Positions 1 through 9,964 of a stretch of 64,000 bases of DNA are shown here, piece by piece. The stretch is taken from positions 1 to 64,000 of the forward strand of contig NZ_JAJCXB010000009.1 of NCBI RefSeq assembly GCF_020564935.1, written 5' to 3'. The position numbers and the translations under genes are program-made. The DNA is from Streptomyces pinistramenti (GTDB lineage Bacteria; Actinomycetota; Actinomycetes; Streptomycetales; Streptomycetaceae). Every line of letters begins with the position of its first letter. Within the stretch, counting starts at the first letter, position 1. Below the pieces are notes generated by a model that did no database searches, was not told the origin of the DNA, and saw only the letters and a program-made list of their open reading frames with translations.

Positions 1-58
1 CCCCCCGGGCGCCCCATCGGACACGCCCTGGGCCCGGTGCGACGGCGCGTGCCGCGCT

Positions 59-994
59 TCACGAGGGGGCTCCCACACTCATCACATCCCTTACGCCGTC
101 GCCGTCTTCGCTGTGCGCTACCGCTGCCGCCGCTGCCGCCCGGCGGCGCCGTCCGCGCCGTACCGCCCAGCCGCCCGCCCCCGCCACGAGGACGAGCGCA
201 GCGCCGCCTAGCGGGCCCCGGGGCACGGGGGTGTAGCGGGCCTCGGCCGTGCCGTGCGCGCCGCCGCCCGCCGTGGCGGTGAGCCGTACGTCCACCGCGT
301 CCAGGGCGGGCGGATCCGGCCAGGTTTCGGTGCGTTCGACGCGCTGCCCCGGGGACAGCCGGACCGGCAGCGTGCGGGCCGCGCGCCGCAGTACGGGTCC
401 GAAGACGCCGTCGGCGCGTACCGCGAGCCGCGGGGTGAGCACGGTGGTGCCGCGGTTGACCAGCGCGTAGTGGATCACCGTGGTGTCCCCGCGTCCGGTG
501 ACCGAGACGTTCTCGACGGTCAGCGCCGAGAGGGCGGGCCCGGTCACCCGCAGATGGATACGGACGCTCATCTTCCGCCCGCCGTCCTCGGCGATCAGCG
601 TCCCCGAGTGGTCGCCGGGCGTCGCATCACCGGGCACCGTCACGGTGAACGGCACCGTCGCCCGCGTCCGCGCCGGGATCCGCACCTCCTTGGCGGCGGG
701 CACCAGCCACGCCCCGGTGTCCGCGCCGTGCAGCCGGACGGTACGGGCCCGGTCTGCCGGGTTGGTGAGCGCCAGCCGGTCCTTCATCACGGTGCCGGGC
801 CCGCCCTCCAGGTAGAAGTACGTCCGGCCCCGGTCGCCGGCCCCGGTCCCGCTGCCCGCCGCCGGCGCGGCCGTCACCGCCGCTCCCGGCGGCGCGTCCG
901 GTACGGGATCGGCCCAGGACCGGGCGGGGCACAGCAGCACGGCGGCGGCCGCGAGAACGGCGCCGGTGACCCTTGCGCGGCTACGGAACGGCAT
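59..994 (-). CDS. DUF916-like secreted protein with C-terminal membrane anchor
   Basis: A 311-aa protein with an N-terminal signal peptide (hydrophobic core about residues 10-22, cleavage probably after the Ala of SWA, about residue 28). A beta-rich extracellular region follows that resembles the DUF916/WxL peptidoglycan-binding family: aromatic YFYLEGGPG segment, TNPADR, an amidated-style PFTVTVP strand and GDHSGTL. It ends with one hydrophobic helix (about 262-282) and an Arg-rich tail, so it should sit in the membrane facing out. An AGGAG site precedes the ATG by six bases. It lies 61 bases downstream of the LPXTG-type gene on the same strand, so the two may be co-expressed. Family assignment rests on pattern recognition only. 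Confidence 0.75.
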   Translation of the reverse strand: MPFRSRARVTGAVLAAAAVLLCPARSWADPVPDAPPGAAVTAAPAAGSGTGAGDRGRTYFYLEGGPGTVMKDRLALTNPADRARTVRLHGADTGAWLVPAAKEVRIPARTRATVPFTVTVPGDATPGDHSGTLIAEDGGRKMSVRIHLRVTGPALSALTVENVSVTGRGDTTVIHYALVNRGTTVLTPRLAVRADGVFGPVLRRAARTLPVRLSPGQRVERTETWPDPPALDAVDVRLTATAGGGAHGTAEARYTPVPRGPLGGAALVLVAGAGGWAVRRGRRRRAAAAAAVAHSEDGDGVRDVMSVGAPS

Positions 995-1055
995 CGGCGG
1001 CTCCTGGTGCTCGTACGCGTGCGGAGTGCGGGGGCGGGTGCGGGCCGCCCCCGGG

Positions 1056-1784
1056 TCAGACCCGCTGCCTGCGGCGGGTGAGCCAGAGGCCGCCCGCCGC
1101 GCCGGCCAGCAGCACCGTGCCGCCGAGCGTGCCGAGCGCGAGGGCTGAATCCGCGGGTCCGGTCTGCGGCAGGCTGCCGGGTGAGCCGGCCGACGACCCG
1201 CCGGACGAGCCGCCCGTACCGCCCGAACTGCCGCCGCTGCTCCCGCCCGAGCCCTTGACGTCCAAGGTGAGCGACGGTTTGGGGCTGTTGCTCGGCGTGC
1301 ACGTGGTCGTGGTGCCCAGCGCCTTGATGGTGAGCGTGGACGCCGTGAACGTCACCTTCCCGCTGCTCTTGGGCGTGTACGTCCCGCTCAAGTCGCTGAT
1401 CTTGATGGGGGTGTTGGCCGGAATCGCCTTGTCGTTCGTCGGCCCCGACACCGGCACCGTGCCGCTGTCCGCGCCGCCCAGTGTGATCAGCGCGGACGGC
1501 TTCATGGCGCCCTTGCCCAGTTCGACGGGGCTGGAGGAGACGCCCTTCTGGAACGACATCACGAGCTTGTACCCGCCACCACCGGGAGTGCCCTTGATGT
1601 CGATGGGCGAGACCGCGCCCTTGTTGCCGATGGGCGTCTTGCACTGGTAGTTGACGTCGACGACGTCGGCCTGCGCGGCCGGAGCGGCCAGCATCACCGC
1701 CGACCCCGCCGCTGCCACCAGGGCCGCGGCCAGCGTGGCCGTACGGCGCGGGCGGCTGGCGTGCTGTGTATGGAAGCGGGCCAC
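1056..1784 (-). CDS. LPXTG-type cell-wall anchored surface protein
   Basis: A 242-aa exported protein. I chose the GTG at 1784 because an AAGGG site lies just upstream and the signal peptide (Arg-rich n-region, hydrophobic core ending at AAQA) starts there; the longer reading frame upstream looks non-coding. The mature part has two Cys, in QCKT and TTCT, which could form a disulphide. A low-complexity Gly/Ser linker follows. The C-terminus carries LPQTG, a hydrophobic helix and an RRRQR tail, a typical sortase sorting signal. It probably displays a beta-sandwich domain on the surface. The domain itself I do not recognise. It is the first gene of a likely two-gene unit with the DUF916-like gene. 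Confidence 0.82.
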   Translation of the reverse strand: MARFHTQHASRPRRTATLAAALVAAAGSAVMLAAPAAQADVVDVNYQCKTPIGNKGAVSPIDIKGTPGGGGYKLVMSFQKGVSSSPVELGKGAMKPSALITLGGADSGTVPVSGPTNDKAIPANTPIKISDLSGTYTPKSSGKVTFTASTLTIKALGTTTTCTPSNSPKPSLTLDVKGSGGSSGGSSGGTGGSSGGSSAGSPGSLPQTGPADSALALGTLGGTVLLAGAAGGLWLTRRRQRV

Positions 1785-1914
1785 CTCGACATCCCTTCTC
1801 CCGTTCGCGCACCGCCTCTTGGCAACTGACGGCACATCAGATAGGGCGCTCAAGGTACGCCGGGGACCTTGTCGAGGGAAGACACAGCGCAGCCCGGATC
1901 GGCCGGAGCGTACC

Positions 1915-1944
1915 GAGGGCGCGGACCCGCAGGTCCGCGCCCTC
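1915..1944 (-). terminator. Intrinsic terminator-like hairpin
   Basis: A perfect 13-bp stem (1915-1927 with 1932-1944) closes a 4-base loop. It lies downstream of the anti-sigma gene, which ends at 2026, and upstream of the LPXTG gene start, so it should separate these two transcription units. There is no T tract, as is common in Streptomyces. Confidence 0.7.
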
Positions 1945-2025
1945 GTCTTCCGGCCACACAGGAGATGCGTACGCCGTGGAAGGCGCACCGGCGCCCGGAT
2001 CAGGGCAGCCGGGTGGCAGCACAGC

Positions 2026-2532
2026 TCAAGACGGTGCGGCCAACTCGGCCCACACCGTCTTGCCCGCACCGTCGGCGTTGCGCACAACACCCCAGTCCAG
2101 GCAGAGCCGTTGCACGATGAACATGCCGTGCCCGCCGGGCCGGCCCGCCCGGTGCGGCGTACGGGGTGCGGGCGATCCCGCGCCGAGGTCGCTGACCTCC
2201 AGGCGCAGCACCTTGGACGCGCAGCGCAGCCGCAGCTCCTCGGGGCCCTCGGCGTGCAGGCAGGCGTTGGTCACCAGCTCGGAGACGACGAGCAGCACAT
2301 CCTCGGCGGCCGCCCGCTGGTCGGCGGTGGCGGCCGGCAGCCAGCCCCAGTCCTGAAGGGCTTCCCTGGCGAAGTCGCGGGCGCGCGCCACGGCTCCTTT
2401 GGTGCCTGCCAGGCGCAGCCTGCGGACCTGACCGGCCGGGGCGGCGGAGGAGGCCGGGGCGGCGGCGGAAGCACCGGCGCTGCCCGGTTCCGGGCCGAGA
2501 TCGCCCGGCGGGTACGGCCGGGTGGTGCTCAT
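2026..2532 (-). CDS. prsI: Anti-sigma factor, RsbW-like ATP-binding kinase
   Basis: A 168-aa GHKL-fold (HATPase_c_2) protein. Visible landmarks are the N-box (VSELVTNACLHA), a LEVSDLGAGSPAP segment corresponding to the G1 box, and GRPGGHGMFIVQRL for the G2 box. The first 35 residues are a disordered Ala/Pro-rich lead. In partner switching such proteins bind and inhibit a SigB/F-type sigma factor and phosphorylate a STAS antagonist. The STAS gene lies upstream on the same strand and a sigma gene of the right class is divergent beyond it. The same arrangement in S. coelicolor is sigI-arsI-prsI; the symbol is transferred from this recalled layout and is less certain than the function. Confidence 0.8.
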   Translation of the reverse strand: MSTTRPYPPGDLGPEPGSAGASAAAPASSAAPAGQVRRLRLAGTKGAVARARDFAREALQDWGWLPAATADQRAAAEDVLLVVSELVTNACLHAEGPEELRLRCASKVLRLEVSDLGAGSPAPRTPHRAGRPGGHGMFIVQRLCLDWGVVRNADGAGKTVWAELAAPS

Positions 2533-2705
2533 CAGCGCTTCACCTCACCGATTCGCCTTTTCACGGAAACTGATACCTGACTGATTCAACGGATTCAGAT
2601 GTCTCCTGCCCGACGGGACCGTGAGAACACCCACTTCTTGGGTACGGAAGTTGTGACGAGGACTACGTGCCCGGAATGCCACCCTCCGGACCCTCCGCGT
2701 CACCC

Positions 2706-3074
2706 TCAGTCGGCCAGTGCCTCATCAAGGGAGTCATGCACCGTGAAAACCGCCTCCGCACCGGTGATCTCGAATACCCGGGCGACCACCGGCTGCATTC
2801 CGGCCAGATGGACCCCGCCGCCCGCGGCCTCCGCCTTCAGGCGGGCGCCGAGCAGCACGTTGAGCCCGGTGGAGTCCATGAACTCCAGAGGGGAGCAGTC
2901 GACCACGAGTCGCGCGTAGCCGTCGGCCACGCACCCTTCCAGCGACTCACGCAACAGATCGGCGGTGTGGTGATCCAATTCACCGGCAGCGGTCACGACC
3001 GCGCTGGCGCCGTGATGCCGGATCGCGACGTGAAGCCGGCCCCGGCTCGCACTGCCGACCGTCCCGCGGTCCAT
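2706..3074 (-). CDS. arsI: STAS-domain anti-sigma factor antagonist
   Basis: A 122-aa single STAS domain. The segment LEFMDSTGLNVLL contains the conserved Asp-Ser at which RsbV/SpoIIAA-type antagonists are phosphorylated by their cognate kinase. When unphosphorylated it should bind the neighbouring RsbW-like protein and release the sigma factor. It lies 173 bases upstream of that kinase gene on the same strand and is divergent from the sigma gene at 3335. The symbol follows the recalled S. coelicolor sigI locus. Confidence 0.8.
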   Translation of the reverse strand: MDRGTVGSASRGRLHVAIRHHGASAVVTAAGELDHHTADLLRESLEGCVADGYARLVVDCSPLEFMDSTGLNVLLGARLKAEAAGGGVHLAGMQPVVARVFEITGAEAVFTVHDSLDEALAD

Positions 3075-3334
3075 GCGCGCGCACCCCTCTTGCTGTCTCG
3101 ACGTCGATTGCCTATGACTGCGCTCGCGAGAACCCTACGCCTTCGTTTCACGCAGGGGTAGCCGAACAATCGCCATATAGCACGAAATAAGGACATCGCA
3201 CACTTGCCATCTTCAGGCAAAGCCAGGTAGGCGTAGAACAGACACATTCGCCACGGCCGGCTTTGGAGGCGCCGCACACCGCAGCTTCACGTAGAGGCAT
3301 CGGCAGCCATATGCCGAGAACGATGGAGGAGACC

Positions 3335-4273
3335 ATGTCACCCCGGCTCGACGAATTGCGCACCGACGGCACCCGGCAGCACACCTCGTCGACACCCCCG
3401 TCCGACCCGACAGGGCAGATCCCTGCCCAGGCGATCCCCGCCGAATCCGATGTCGCGGAAATGCCCGACATCGACGGGCTGCCCGAGATCCCCCCGTTCG
3501 ACGAGGTGGGTCCGGTGGACGCGAGGGCCCTGTCCAAAACCCTCTTCGAGCGACTGGAATCGCTGGAGGAAGGCACCCACGAATTCGCGTACGTCCGTAA
3601 CACCCTGGTCGAACTCAATCTCGCCCTGGTCAAGTTCGCGGCCTCCCGGTTCCGCTCCCGCAGCGAACCCATGGAGGACATCGTCCAGGTCGGCACAATC
3701 GGCCTGATAAAGGCGATCGACCGCTTCGAACTGGGCCGTGGCGTCGAGTTCCCGACGTTCGCCATGCCGACCATCGTCGGCGAGATCAAGCGTTTCTTCC
3801 GCGACACCAGCTGGTCGGTGCGGGTACCCAGGCGACTGCAGGAACTGCGTCTGGATCTCGCCAAGGCCGGCGACGAACTGGCGCAGAAGCTGGACCGTGC
3901 ACCCACGGTCGGCGAGCTGGCCGAACGCCTCGGCATCACCAATGACGAGGTCGTCGAGGGCATGGCCGCGAGCAACGCGTACACCGCGAGCTCGCTGGAC
4001 GCGCAGCCCGAGGAAGACGACAGCGAGGGCGCGCTGGCGGACCGCATCGGTTACGAGGACCACGGGCTCGAAGGCATCGAGTACGTCGAGTCCCTGAAGC
4101 CGCTGATCGCCGAACTCCCGCCGCGCGACCGCAAGATACTGTCGCTGCGGTTCGTCGCCAACATGACCCAGTCCGAGATCGGTGAGGAACTGGGCATCTC
4201 TCAGATGCACGTCTCCCGGTTGCTCTCCCGCACCCTGGTGCGGCTGCGCAAGGGTCTGATGATCGACGAGTGA
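3335..4273 (+). CDS. sigI: RNA polymerase sigma factor, SigB/SigF/SigG subfamily
   Basis: A 312-aa group 3 sigma factor. The acidic N-terminal lead (about 1-70) precedes region 2 (NLALVKFAASRFRSR, DIVQVGTIGLIKAIDRF, FPTFAMPTIVGEIKRFFRD), region 3 (VRVPRRLQELR to EDDSE) and region 4 (LPPRDRKILSLRF, then the helix-turn-helix MTQSEIGEELGISQMHVSRLL). I chose the ATG at 3335 because GGAGGA lies four bases upstream; an in-frame start at 3263 has no good site. It is divergent from an antagonist/anti-sigma pair, so its activity is probably held by partner switching. Similar factors respond to osmotic stress. The exact symbol is by locus resemblance. Confidence 0.88.
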   Translation: MSPRLDELRTDGTRQHTSSTPPSDPTGQIPAQAIPAESDVAEMPDIDGLPEIPPFDEVGPVDARALSKTLFERLESLEEGTHEFAYVRNTLVELNLALVKFAASRFRSRSEPMEDIVQVGTIGLIKAIDRFELGRGVEFPTFAMPTIVGEIKRFFRDTSWSVRVPRRLQELRLDLAKAGDELAQKLDRAPTVGELAERLGITNDEVVEGMAASNAYTASSLDAQPEEDDSEGALADRIGYEDHGLEGIEYVESLKPLIAELPPRDRKILSLRFVANMTQSEIGEELGISQMHVSRLLSRTLVRLRKGLMIDE

Positions 4274-4315
4274 GGCATCGCGGTCACTGCCGGTCCACCG
4301 ACCGGCAGCAGCCCG

Positions 4316-4364
4316 CGCGAAGGAGGGCCTGCCCCGGGCGACTCGGGACGGGCCCTCCTTCGCG
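4316..4364. terminator. Bidirectional terminator between sigI-like gene and hutI
   Basis: A perfect 14-bp outer stem (4316-4329 with 4351-4364) with further GC pairing inside. It sits between two convergent genes, the sigma factor ending at 4273 and hutI ending at 4397, and can serve both. Confidence 0.8.
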
Positions 4365-4396
4365 TCCGGGGCCGTAGCGCCCCGCGCGGCCTTCGT

Positions 4397-5563
4397 TCAG
4401 ACCCTGACTCCCCTGTGCCATACGTCCGTGACGAGCGGGACGCCGGGCCGGTAGGCGAGGTGGACGTGGGAAGGCGCGTCCAGCAGGGCGAGGTCGGCGC
4501 GGGCGCCGGGGGCGATCCGGCCGACGTCGGTGCGGCGCAGCGCCTGCGCGCCGCCCGCGGTGGCCGCCCAGAGCGCCTCGTCGGGCGTCATCTTCATGTC
4601 GCGGACGGCGAGGGCGATGCAGAACGGCATGGAGGACGTGAAGGAGGAGCCGGGGTTGCAGTCGGTGGAGAGCGCAACCGTCGCGCCGGCGTCCAGGATG
4701 CGGCGGGCGTCGGGCCATACGGCGCGGGTGGAGAACTCCGCTCCGGGCAGCAGCGTGGCGACGGTGGCGGAGTTCGCCAGCGCGTCGATGTCGGCGTCCG
4801 TGAGGTGGGTGCAGTGGTCGGCGGAGGCGGCGTCCAGTTCGACGCCGAGCTGGACTCCTGGGCCGTAGGAGAGCTGGTTGGCGTGGATGCGCGGCAGCAG
4901 GCCGCGCTGCTTTCCGGCGGTGAGGATGGCGCGCGCCTGGTCGCCGTCGAAGGCGCCCTTCTCGCAGAAGACGTCGATCCAGCGGGCGTGCGGGGCGCAG
5001 GCGTCCAGCATGGGGCCGGTGACGAGGTCGACATAGGCGGCCGGATCGTCCGCGTAGTCGGGGGAGACGATGTGCGCGCCGAGGTAGGTGACCTCGTCGG
5101 TGTGGGCCGCGGCGATGCGCAGCGCGCGGGCCTCGTCCTCGACGGTCAGGCCGTAGCCGGACTTGGTCTCGAAGGTGGTGGTGCCCTGGCGCAGCGCCTC
5201 CGCCATGTAGTGCGCGACGTTGGCGGAGAGCTGTGCGTCGGTGGCCGCACGGGTGGCGGCGACGGTGGTGCGGATGCCGCCTGCCGAGTAGGCGCGGCCG
5301 GACATGCGGGCGTTGAACTCCTGGGTGCGGTCGCCGCCGAAGACCAGGTGGGAGTGGGAGTCGACGAAGCCGGGGATGGCGGCGCGGCCGCCGGCGTCGA
5401 CGGCGTTGTCAGTGGCGGGTGCTTTGCTGGAAGCACCGACCCAGGCGATGCGGTCGCCGTCGATGACGACGGCCGCGTCCTGGATCAGGCCGAGGGGGCC
5501 TTCACCCAGGGAGGGGTCGTTGGTGACGAGCTGGGCGATGTGGGTGAGTGCGGTGGTCGTCAT
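4397..5563 (-). CDS. hutI: Imidazolonepropionase
   Basis: A 388-aa metal-dependent amidohydrolase that opens 4-imidazolone-5-propionate to N-formimino-L-glutamate. Visible signatures are the metal-binding [10 protein letters not shown] near the N-terminus, ETKSGYGLT, the GAHIVSPDY stretch, [10 protein letters not shown] and STDCNPGSS carrying the late metal-binding Asp. The ATG at 5563 has an AAGGAG site at a good distance; the much longer frame upstream is only a shadow over hutF. It is the last gene of the hut operon, 35 bases after hutF, and ends at a shared terminator. Confidence 0.93.
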   Translation of the reverse strand: MTTTALTHIAQLVTNDPSLGEGPLGLIQDAAVVIDGDRIAWVGASSKAPATDNAVDAGGRAAIPGFVDSHSHLVFGGDRTQEFNARMSGRAYSAGGIRTTVAATRAATDAQLSANVAHYMAEALRQGTTTFETKSGYGLTVEDEARALRIAAAHTDEVTYLGAHIVSPDYADDPAAYVDLVTGPMLDACAPHARWIDVFCEKGAFDGDQARAILTAGKQRGLLPRIHANQLSYGPGVQLGVELDAASADHCTHLTDADIDALANSATVATLLPGAEFSTRAVWPDARRILDAGATVALSTDCNPGSSFTSSMPFCIALAVRDMKMTPDEALWAATAGGAQALRRTDVGRIAPGARADLALLDAPSHVHLAYRPGVPLVTDVWHRGVRV

Positions 5564-5598
5564 CGCGGGGGTGTTCTCCTTCGGCCGCTGGGGGCGCG

Positions 5599-7032
5599 TC
5601 AGTCGCTCGCGCGCAGGGCGGCGATGGTTTCGGCCAGTGCGGTGGGTACGTCGGGCAGCAGCGTGTGCGCCCCGTCCCGGACGATCTGCCGGCCGCCGAC
5701 GATCGTGTGCCGTACGTCGGCCGCGGAGGCGGCGAATACCGCGGTCTCGGCGGCCAGTCGGGGCAGCGGGCCCGCGGTGCGTACGGAGTCCAGGGCGATC
5801 GTGGTGAGGTCGGCGAGGGCGCCGGTGGTGAGGGTGCCGGCGTCGTCCCAGCCCAGCGAGGCGTGACCGTCGACGGTCGCAGCGCGCAGCAGGTCCCCGG
5901 CCGTCCAGTGGCCGCGGGTGCGGGTGCGCAGGCGCTCGTCGAGCTCCATGGCGCGGGCCTCTTCGAGCAGGTCGATGACGGCGTGACTGTCGCTGCCGAG
6001 GGACAGCGGGCTGCCGCGGTGCCGGAGTTGGGCGGCGGGGCCGATGCCGTCGGCGAGGTCGCGTTCGGTGGTGGGGCACATGCAGACGCCGGTGCCGGTG
6101 CCGCCGAGCAGGCCGATGTCCTCCGGTGTGAGGTGGGTGGCATGCACGGCGGTGGTGCGGCGGCCGAGGACGCCGTGGTCGGAGAGCAGCCGGGTGGGGG
6201 TGCAGCCGTGGGCCTCGTAGCAGGCGTCGTTCTCCGCGGTCTGCTCGGAGAGGTGGACGTGCAGCGGGGCCTGCCGTTCCGCGGCCCACTGTGCGACGGT
6301 GCTCAACTGCCCGGCGGGCACGGCGCGTACGGAGTGGATGGCGGCGCCGATGCGGGCGTGGGCGCGGCCGTCCTTGAGGGCGGCGGCGCGTTCGGCCCAG
6401 GCGTCGGCGCTGCCGTCGGAGAAGCGCTGCTGGTGGTGGCCCGGCGGGGCGCCGAAGCCGGCGGAGAGGTAGGCGGTGTCGAGGAGGGTGATCCGGATTC
6501 CGGCGTCGGCGGCGGCCGCGATCAGCGCCTCGCCCATGGCGTTGGGGTCGTCGTAGCGGGTGCCGCCGGGCGCGTGGTGGAGGTAGTGGAACTCGCCGAC
6601 GCAGGTGATGCCGGCCAGGGCCATTTCGGCGTAGACGGCGCGGGCGAGGGCGTAGTAGCTGTCGGGGGTGAGCCGTCCGGCGATGTCGTACATGACCTCG
6701 CGCCAGGTCCAGAATGAATCCGGCGCCCGCTCCACGCCCCCCGCCGCCACTCCGCTCCGCTCTTGCGGAGATGACCCGGTGCCCGAGCCTGCCTGGACGG
6801 TGCCGCGCAGGGCGCGGTGGAAGGCGTGCGAGTGGGCGTTGGCGAGGCCGGGAAGGGTCAGCCCGCGCAGCGCGACGGCGCCGGGCGGCGGGGCTGCGGT
6901 GCCGGTGCGGACGGCCGTGATCCGCCCGTCCGCCACGTCCACGGCCACGCCGGGCTCGGTGTGGGTGCCGAGCCAGGCGTGTTCGAGCCAGTACGTCGTC
7001 GTACTCTGCGTCGTCATGCTCTGCGTCGTCAT
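5599..7032 (-). CDS. hutF: Formimidoylglutamate deiminase
   Basis: A 477-aa amidohydrolase of the HutF family, which converts N-formimino-L-glutamate to N-formyl-L-glutamate and ammonia. It shows the metal-binding [14 protein letters not shown], the VGEFHYLHH strand, [11 protein letters not shown] and [12 protein letters not shown]. The start at 7032 overlaps the stop of the preceding M20 gene as ATGA, implying coupled translation. The first codons contain a 15-base tandem repeat giving [10 protein letters not shown], so a second ATG 15 bases inside is also possible. Having HutF rather than HutG-type formiminoglutamase fits the two-step route described for Streptomyces. Confidence 0.9.
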   Translation of the reverse strand: MTTQSMTTQSTTTYWLEHAWLGTHTEPGVAVDVADGRITAVRTGTAAPPPGAVALRGLTLPGLANAHSHAFHRALRGTVQAGSGTGSSPQERSGVAAGGVERAPDSFWTWREVMYDIAGRLTPDSYYALARAVYAEMALAGITCVGEFHYLHHAPGGTRYDDPNAMGEALIAAAADAGIRITLLDTAYLSAGFGAPPGHHQQRFSDGSADAWAERAAALKDGRAHARIGAAIHSVRAVPAGQLSTVAQWAAERQAPLHVHLSEQTAENDACYEAHGCTPTRLLSDHGVLGRRTTAVHATHLTPEDIGLLGGTGTGVCMCPTTERDLADGIGPAAQLRHRGSPLSLGSDSHAVIDLLEEARAMELDERLRTRTRGHWTAGDLLRAATVDGHASLGWDDAGTLTTGALADLTTIALDSVRTAGPLPRLAAETAVFAASAADVRHTIVGGRQIVRDGAHTLLPDVPTALAETIAALRASD

Positions 7033-8276
7033 GTGCACGCGAGACCTTCCAGTACGTCGGCGAGTGCGGTGATTCCGGCGACGCAGTCGTCCTCGGCCGC
7101 GGTTTCGGTGGGTGAGTGCGAGACGCCGGTGGGGTTGCGTACGAACAGCATGGCGGTGGGGACGGTGCCGGACAAAATACCCGCGTCGTGCCCCGCGCCG
7201 GTGCCGAGTACCGGCACGGTACGGGCTCCGCCGGTGCCGGTCCGCCCGAGGATCGCGCCCAGTTCGTCGCGCAGCGCGTGCCCGAACTCCACGATGGGGC
7301 TGAAGGATTCACGGACGACGCGGACGTCCACGCCGTCGCGGGCGCCGCGTTCGGTCGCGGCCCGCTCGATCTCCTTGGTCACCGTGTCCAGGGTGTCCTG
7401 GTCGGCGGCGCGGGAGTCCAGCCAGCCGCGGACGAGCGAGGGGATCGCGTTGACGCCGTTCGGTTCGACGCTGATCTTGGCGAAGGTGGCCAGGGCGCCG
7501 GCCAGCCGGGCCTGCTCGCGTGCGGCGAGCACGGTCTCGGCGTAGGTGAGCATCGGGTCGCGGCGGTCCTCCAGGCGGGTGGTGCCCGCGTGGTTGGCCT
7601 CGCCGTGGAAGTCGAACCGCCAGCGGCCGTGCGGCCAGATCGCGGAGGCGATGCCCACGGCGTCGCCGGTCAGGTCGAGGGCGCGGCCCTGTTCGACGTG
7701 GAGTTCGACGAACGCGCCGATCCGGTCGAGCCGTTCACGGTCCGGGCCGATGGCCGACGGGTCGTATCCGGCGCGTTCCATGGCCTGCGGCAGGGTGACG
7801 CCGTCCGCGTCGCGCAGCTCGTGGGCGGCCTCCGGGGTCAGGAGCCCCGCGGTGAGCCGGGAGCCGACGCAGGCGAGCCCGAAGCGCGCGCCTTCCTCGT
7901 CGCCGAAGTTGACGATGGCCAGCGGCTTGCCGAATTCCGCTCCCCTGCGGCGGAGTTCGTCGAGGGCGGCGAAGCCGGAGACGACACCCAGCGGCCCGTC
8001 GAAGGCGCCGCCGTCGGGCACGGAGTCCAGGTGCGAGCCGGTCACGACGGCCTCGCCCGCGGCCACGTCGGTGTACGACGCGGCGCCGAGCCACGCCCAC
8101 TGGTTGCCGTTGCGGTCCCGTTCGTAGGAGAGCCCGCGGGCCTCGGCCTGGGCCCGGAACCACGCGCGGCAGTCGGTGTCGGCGCCGGTCCAGGCGGCAC
8201 GGCGGTAGCCGCCGGACGAGGAGTCGCGGCCGATCGGCCGCAGCTCGTCCCACATGGTGTGGAAGGAGGAGTTCAT
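7029..8276 (-). CDS. M20-family N-carbamoyl/formyl amino acid amidohydrolase
   Basis: A 415-aa zinc amidohydrolase related to allantoate amidohydrolases and N-carbamoyl-L-amino acid hydrolases. Visible are [19 protein letters not shown] with the metal His and Asp, FGDEEGARF with the catalytic Glu pair, the ELHVEQG motif, [13 protein letters not shown] and the late GAGHDAG. It is coupled to its neighbours on both sides by ATGA overlaps (hutU upstream, hutF downstream). In this position the natural job is to hydrolyse N-formyl-L-glutamate to glutamate and formate, the step that follows HutF; this substrate is an inference from context, and databases would often call it allantoate amidohydrolase. 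Confidence 0.85.
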   Translation of the reverse strand: MNSSFHTMWDELRPIGRDSSSGGYRRAAWTGADTDCRAWFRAQAEARGLSYERDRNGNQWAWLGAASYTDVAAGEAVVTGSHLDSVPDGGAFDGPLGVVSGFAALDELRRRGAEFGKPLAIVNFGDEEGARFGLACVGSRLTAGLLTPEAAHELRDADGVTLPQAMERAGYDPSAIGPDRERLDRIGAFVELHVEQGRALDLTGDAVGIASAIWPHGRWRFDFHGEANHAGTTRLEDRRDPMLTYAETVLAAREQARLAGALATFAKISVEPNGVNAIPSLVRGWLDSRAADQDTLDTVTKEIERAATERGARDGVDVRVVRESFSPIVEFGHALRDELGAILGRTGTGGARTVPVLGTGAGHDAGILSGTVPTAMLFVRNPTGVSHSPTETAAEDDCVAGITALADVLEGLACT

Positions 8277-9964
8277 GCGTGGCCGCCCTGGGTCGGGGTG
8301 GCCGCCGGTCCTTCTTCGTGCATGGGGATGCGGACGTGGCGTTCGGCGGCGACGTTCTCGGCGATGTCGTAGCCCGCATCGACGTGACGGATGACACCCA
8401 TGCCCGGGTCGTTGGTCAGCACCCGACGGATCTTCTCCCCCGCCAGCACCGTCCCGTCCGCCACACACACCTGACCCGCATGAATCGACCGCCCCATCCC
8501 CACACCACCACCGTGATGCAACGACACCCACGACGCACCCGAAGCCACATTCACCATCGCATTCAGCAACGGCCAGTCCGCAATCGCATCCGACCCGTCC
8601 AGCATCGCCTCCGTCTCCCGATACGGCGACGCCACCGAACCACAATCCAGATGATCCCGCCCGATCGCCAACGGCGCCTGCAACTCACCCGACGCCACCA
8701 TGTCGTTGAACCGCTCCCCCGCCCGGTCCCGCTCCCCATACCCCAACCAGCAAATCCGCGCCGGCAACCCCTGAAAACGCACCCGCTCCCCAGCCATCTT
8801 CAACCACCGGTGCAACGACTCATTCTCCGGAAACAACTCCAAAAGCGCCCGGTCCGTCGCCGCAATATCCGACGCCTCACCCGACAGAGCAGCCCACCTG
8901 AACGGACCCTTCCCCTCACAGAACAACGGACGAATATACGCCGGCACAAACCCAGGAAACGCAAACGCCCGACCAAACCCCGCCAACTGCGCCTCCCCCC
9001 GAATCGAATTCCCGTAATCAAAAACCTCGGCCCCCGCATCCAGGAACCCGACCATCGCCTCCACATGCGCCGCCATCGACTCCCGCGCCCGCACCGTGAA
9101 CCCCGCAGGATCCGCCGCCGCCAAGGCAGCCATCTCCCCGAACTCCACCCCCACCGGCAGATACGACAACGGATCATGCGCACTCGTCTGATCCGTCACA
9201 ATGTCCACCGGCGCACCCTCCGCCAGCATCCGCGGCAACACCTCCGCCGCATTCCCCAGCAACCCGATCGACAACGGCCGCCGCGCATCCCGCGCCTCAA
9301 CCGCCCACTCCAGCGCCTGCGACAACGAATCCGCCCGCACATCCAGATAACGATGCTCAATCCGCCGCTCAATCGCCCGCGGATCACAGTCAATACAAAT
9401 CGCCACCCCATCATTCATCGTCACCGCCAGCGGCTGCGCACCCCCCATCCCGCCAAGCCCCGCCGTCAACGTGATCGTCCCCGCCAGCGACCCCCCGAAC
9501 CTCTTCGCCGCCACCGCAGCGAACGTCTCATACGTCCCCTGCAAAATCCCCTGCGTGCCGATATAAATCCACGACCCCGCCGTCATCTGCCCATACATCG
9601 TCAAACCCAGCTGCTCCAGACGCCGGAACTCCTCCCAGTTCGCCCAGTCCCCCACCAGATTCGAATTCGCGATCAGCACACGCGGCGCCCACTCATGCGT
9701 CTGCATCACCCCCACCGGACGCCCCGACTGCACCAGCATCGTCTCGTCCTGCCGCAACGACCCCAGCGTCCGCACCATCGCATCGAACGAACGCCAGTCC
9801 CGCGCCGCCTTCCCCGTCCCCCCGTACACCACCAACTTCTCCGGATGCTCAGCCACCTCCGGATCCAAATTGTTCTGCAACATCCGCAACGCAGCCTCCT
9901 GCTGCCACCCCAAGGTGTTCAGCTTCGTGCCGCGCGGTGCCTGTACGGGTCGCGGTCCCGACAT
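8273..9964 (-). CDS. hutU: Urocanate hydratase
   Basis: A 563-aa NAD-dependent urocanase, converting urocanate to imidazolonepropionate. The family core is plain: [11 protein letters not shown], the NAD-binding [27 protein letters not shown], and the C-terminal [23 protein letters not shown] site lies nine bases before the ATG. It is the first gene of the hut operon. The middle of the gene, about 8410-9910, uses many codons ending in G or T, unlike the C-ending codons of its neighbours and of its own two ends. No hutH is adjacent; the lyase homologue at 14858 lacks the catalytic triad. Confidence 0.95.
   Translation of the reverse strand: MSGPRPVQAPRGTKLNTLGWQQEAALRMLQNNLDPEVAEHPEKLVVYGGTGKAARDWRSFDAMVRTLGSLRQDETMLVQSGRPVGVMQTHEWAPRVLIANSNLVGDWANWEEFRRLEQLGLTMYGQMTAGSWIYIGTQGILQGTYETFAAVAAKRFGGSLAGTITLTAGLGGMGGAQPLAVTMNDGVAICIDCDPRAIERRIEHRYLDVRADSLSQALEWAVEARDARRPLSIGLLGNAAEVLPRMLAEGAPVDIVTDQTSAHDPLSYLPVGVEFGEMAALAAADPAGFTVRARESMAAHVEAMVGFLDAGAEVFDYGNSIRGEAQLAGFGRAFAFPGFVPAYIRPLFCEGKGPFRWAALSGEASDIAATDRALLELFPENESLHRWLKMAGERVRFQGLPARICWLGYGERDRAGERFNDMVASGELQAPLAIGRDHLDCGSVASPYRETEAMLDGSDAIADWPLLNAMVNVASGASWVSLHHGGGVGMGRSIHAGQVCVADGTVLAGEKIRRVLTNDPGMGVIRHVDAGYDIAENVAAERHVRIPMHEEGPAATPTQGGHA

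Noticed and set aside
4397..7312. A 971-codon frame that seems to fuse hutF-antiphase sequence to hutI
   Set aside because: Only the last 388 codons are HutI, preceded by its own AAGGAG and ATG; the remainder is out of frame over hutF.
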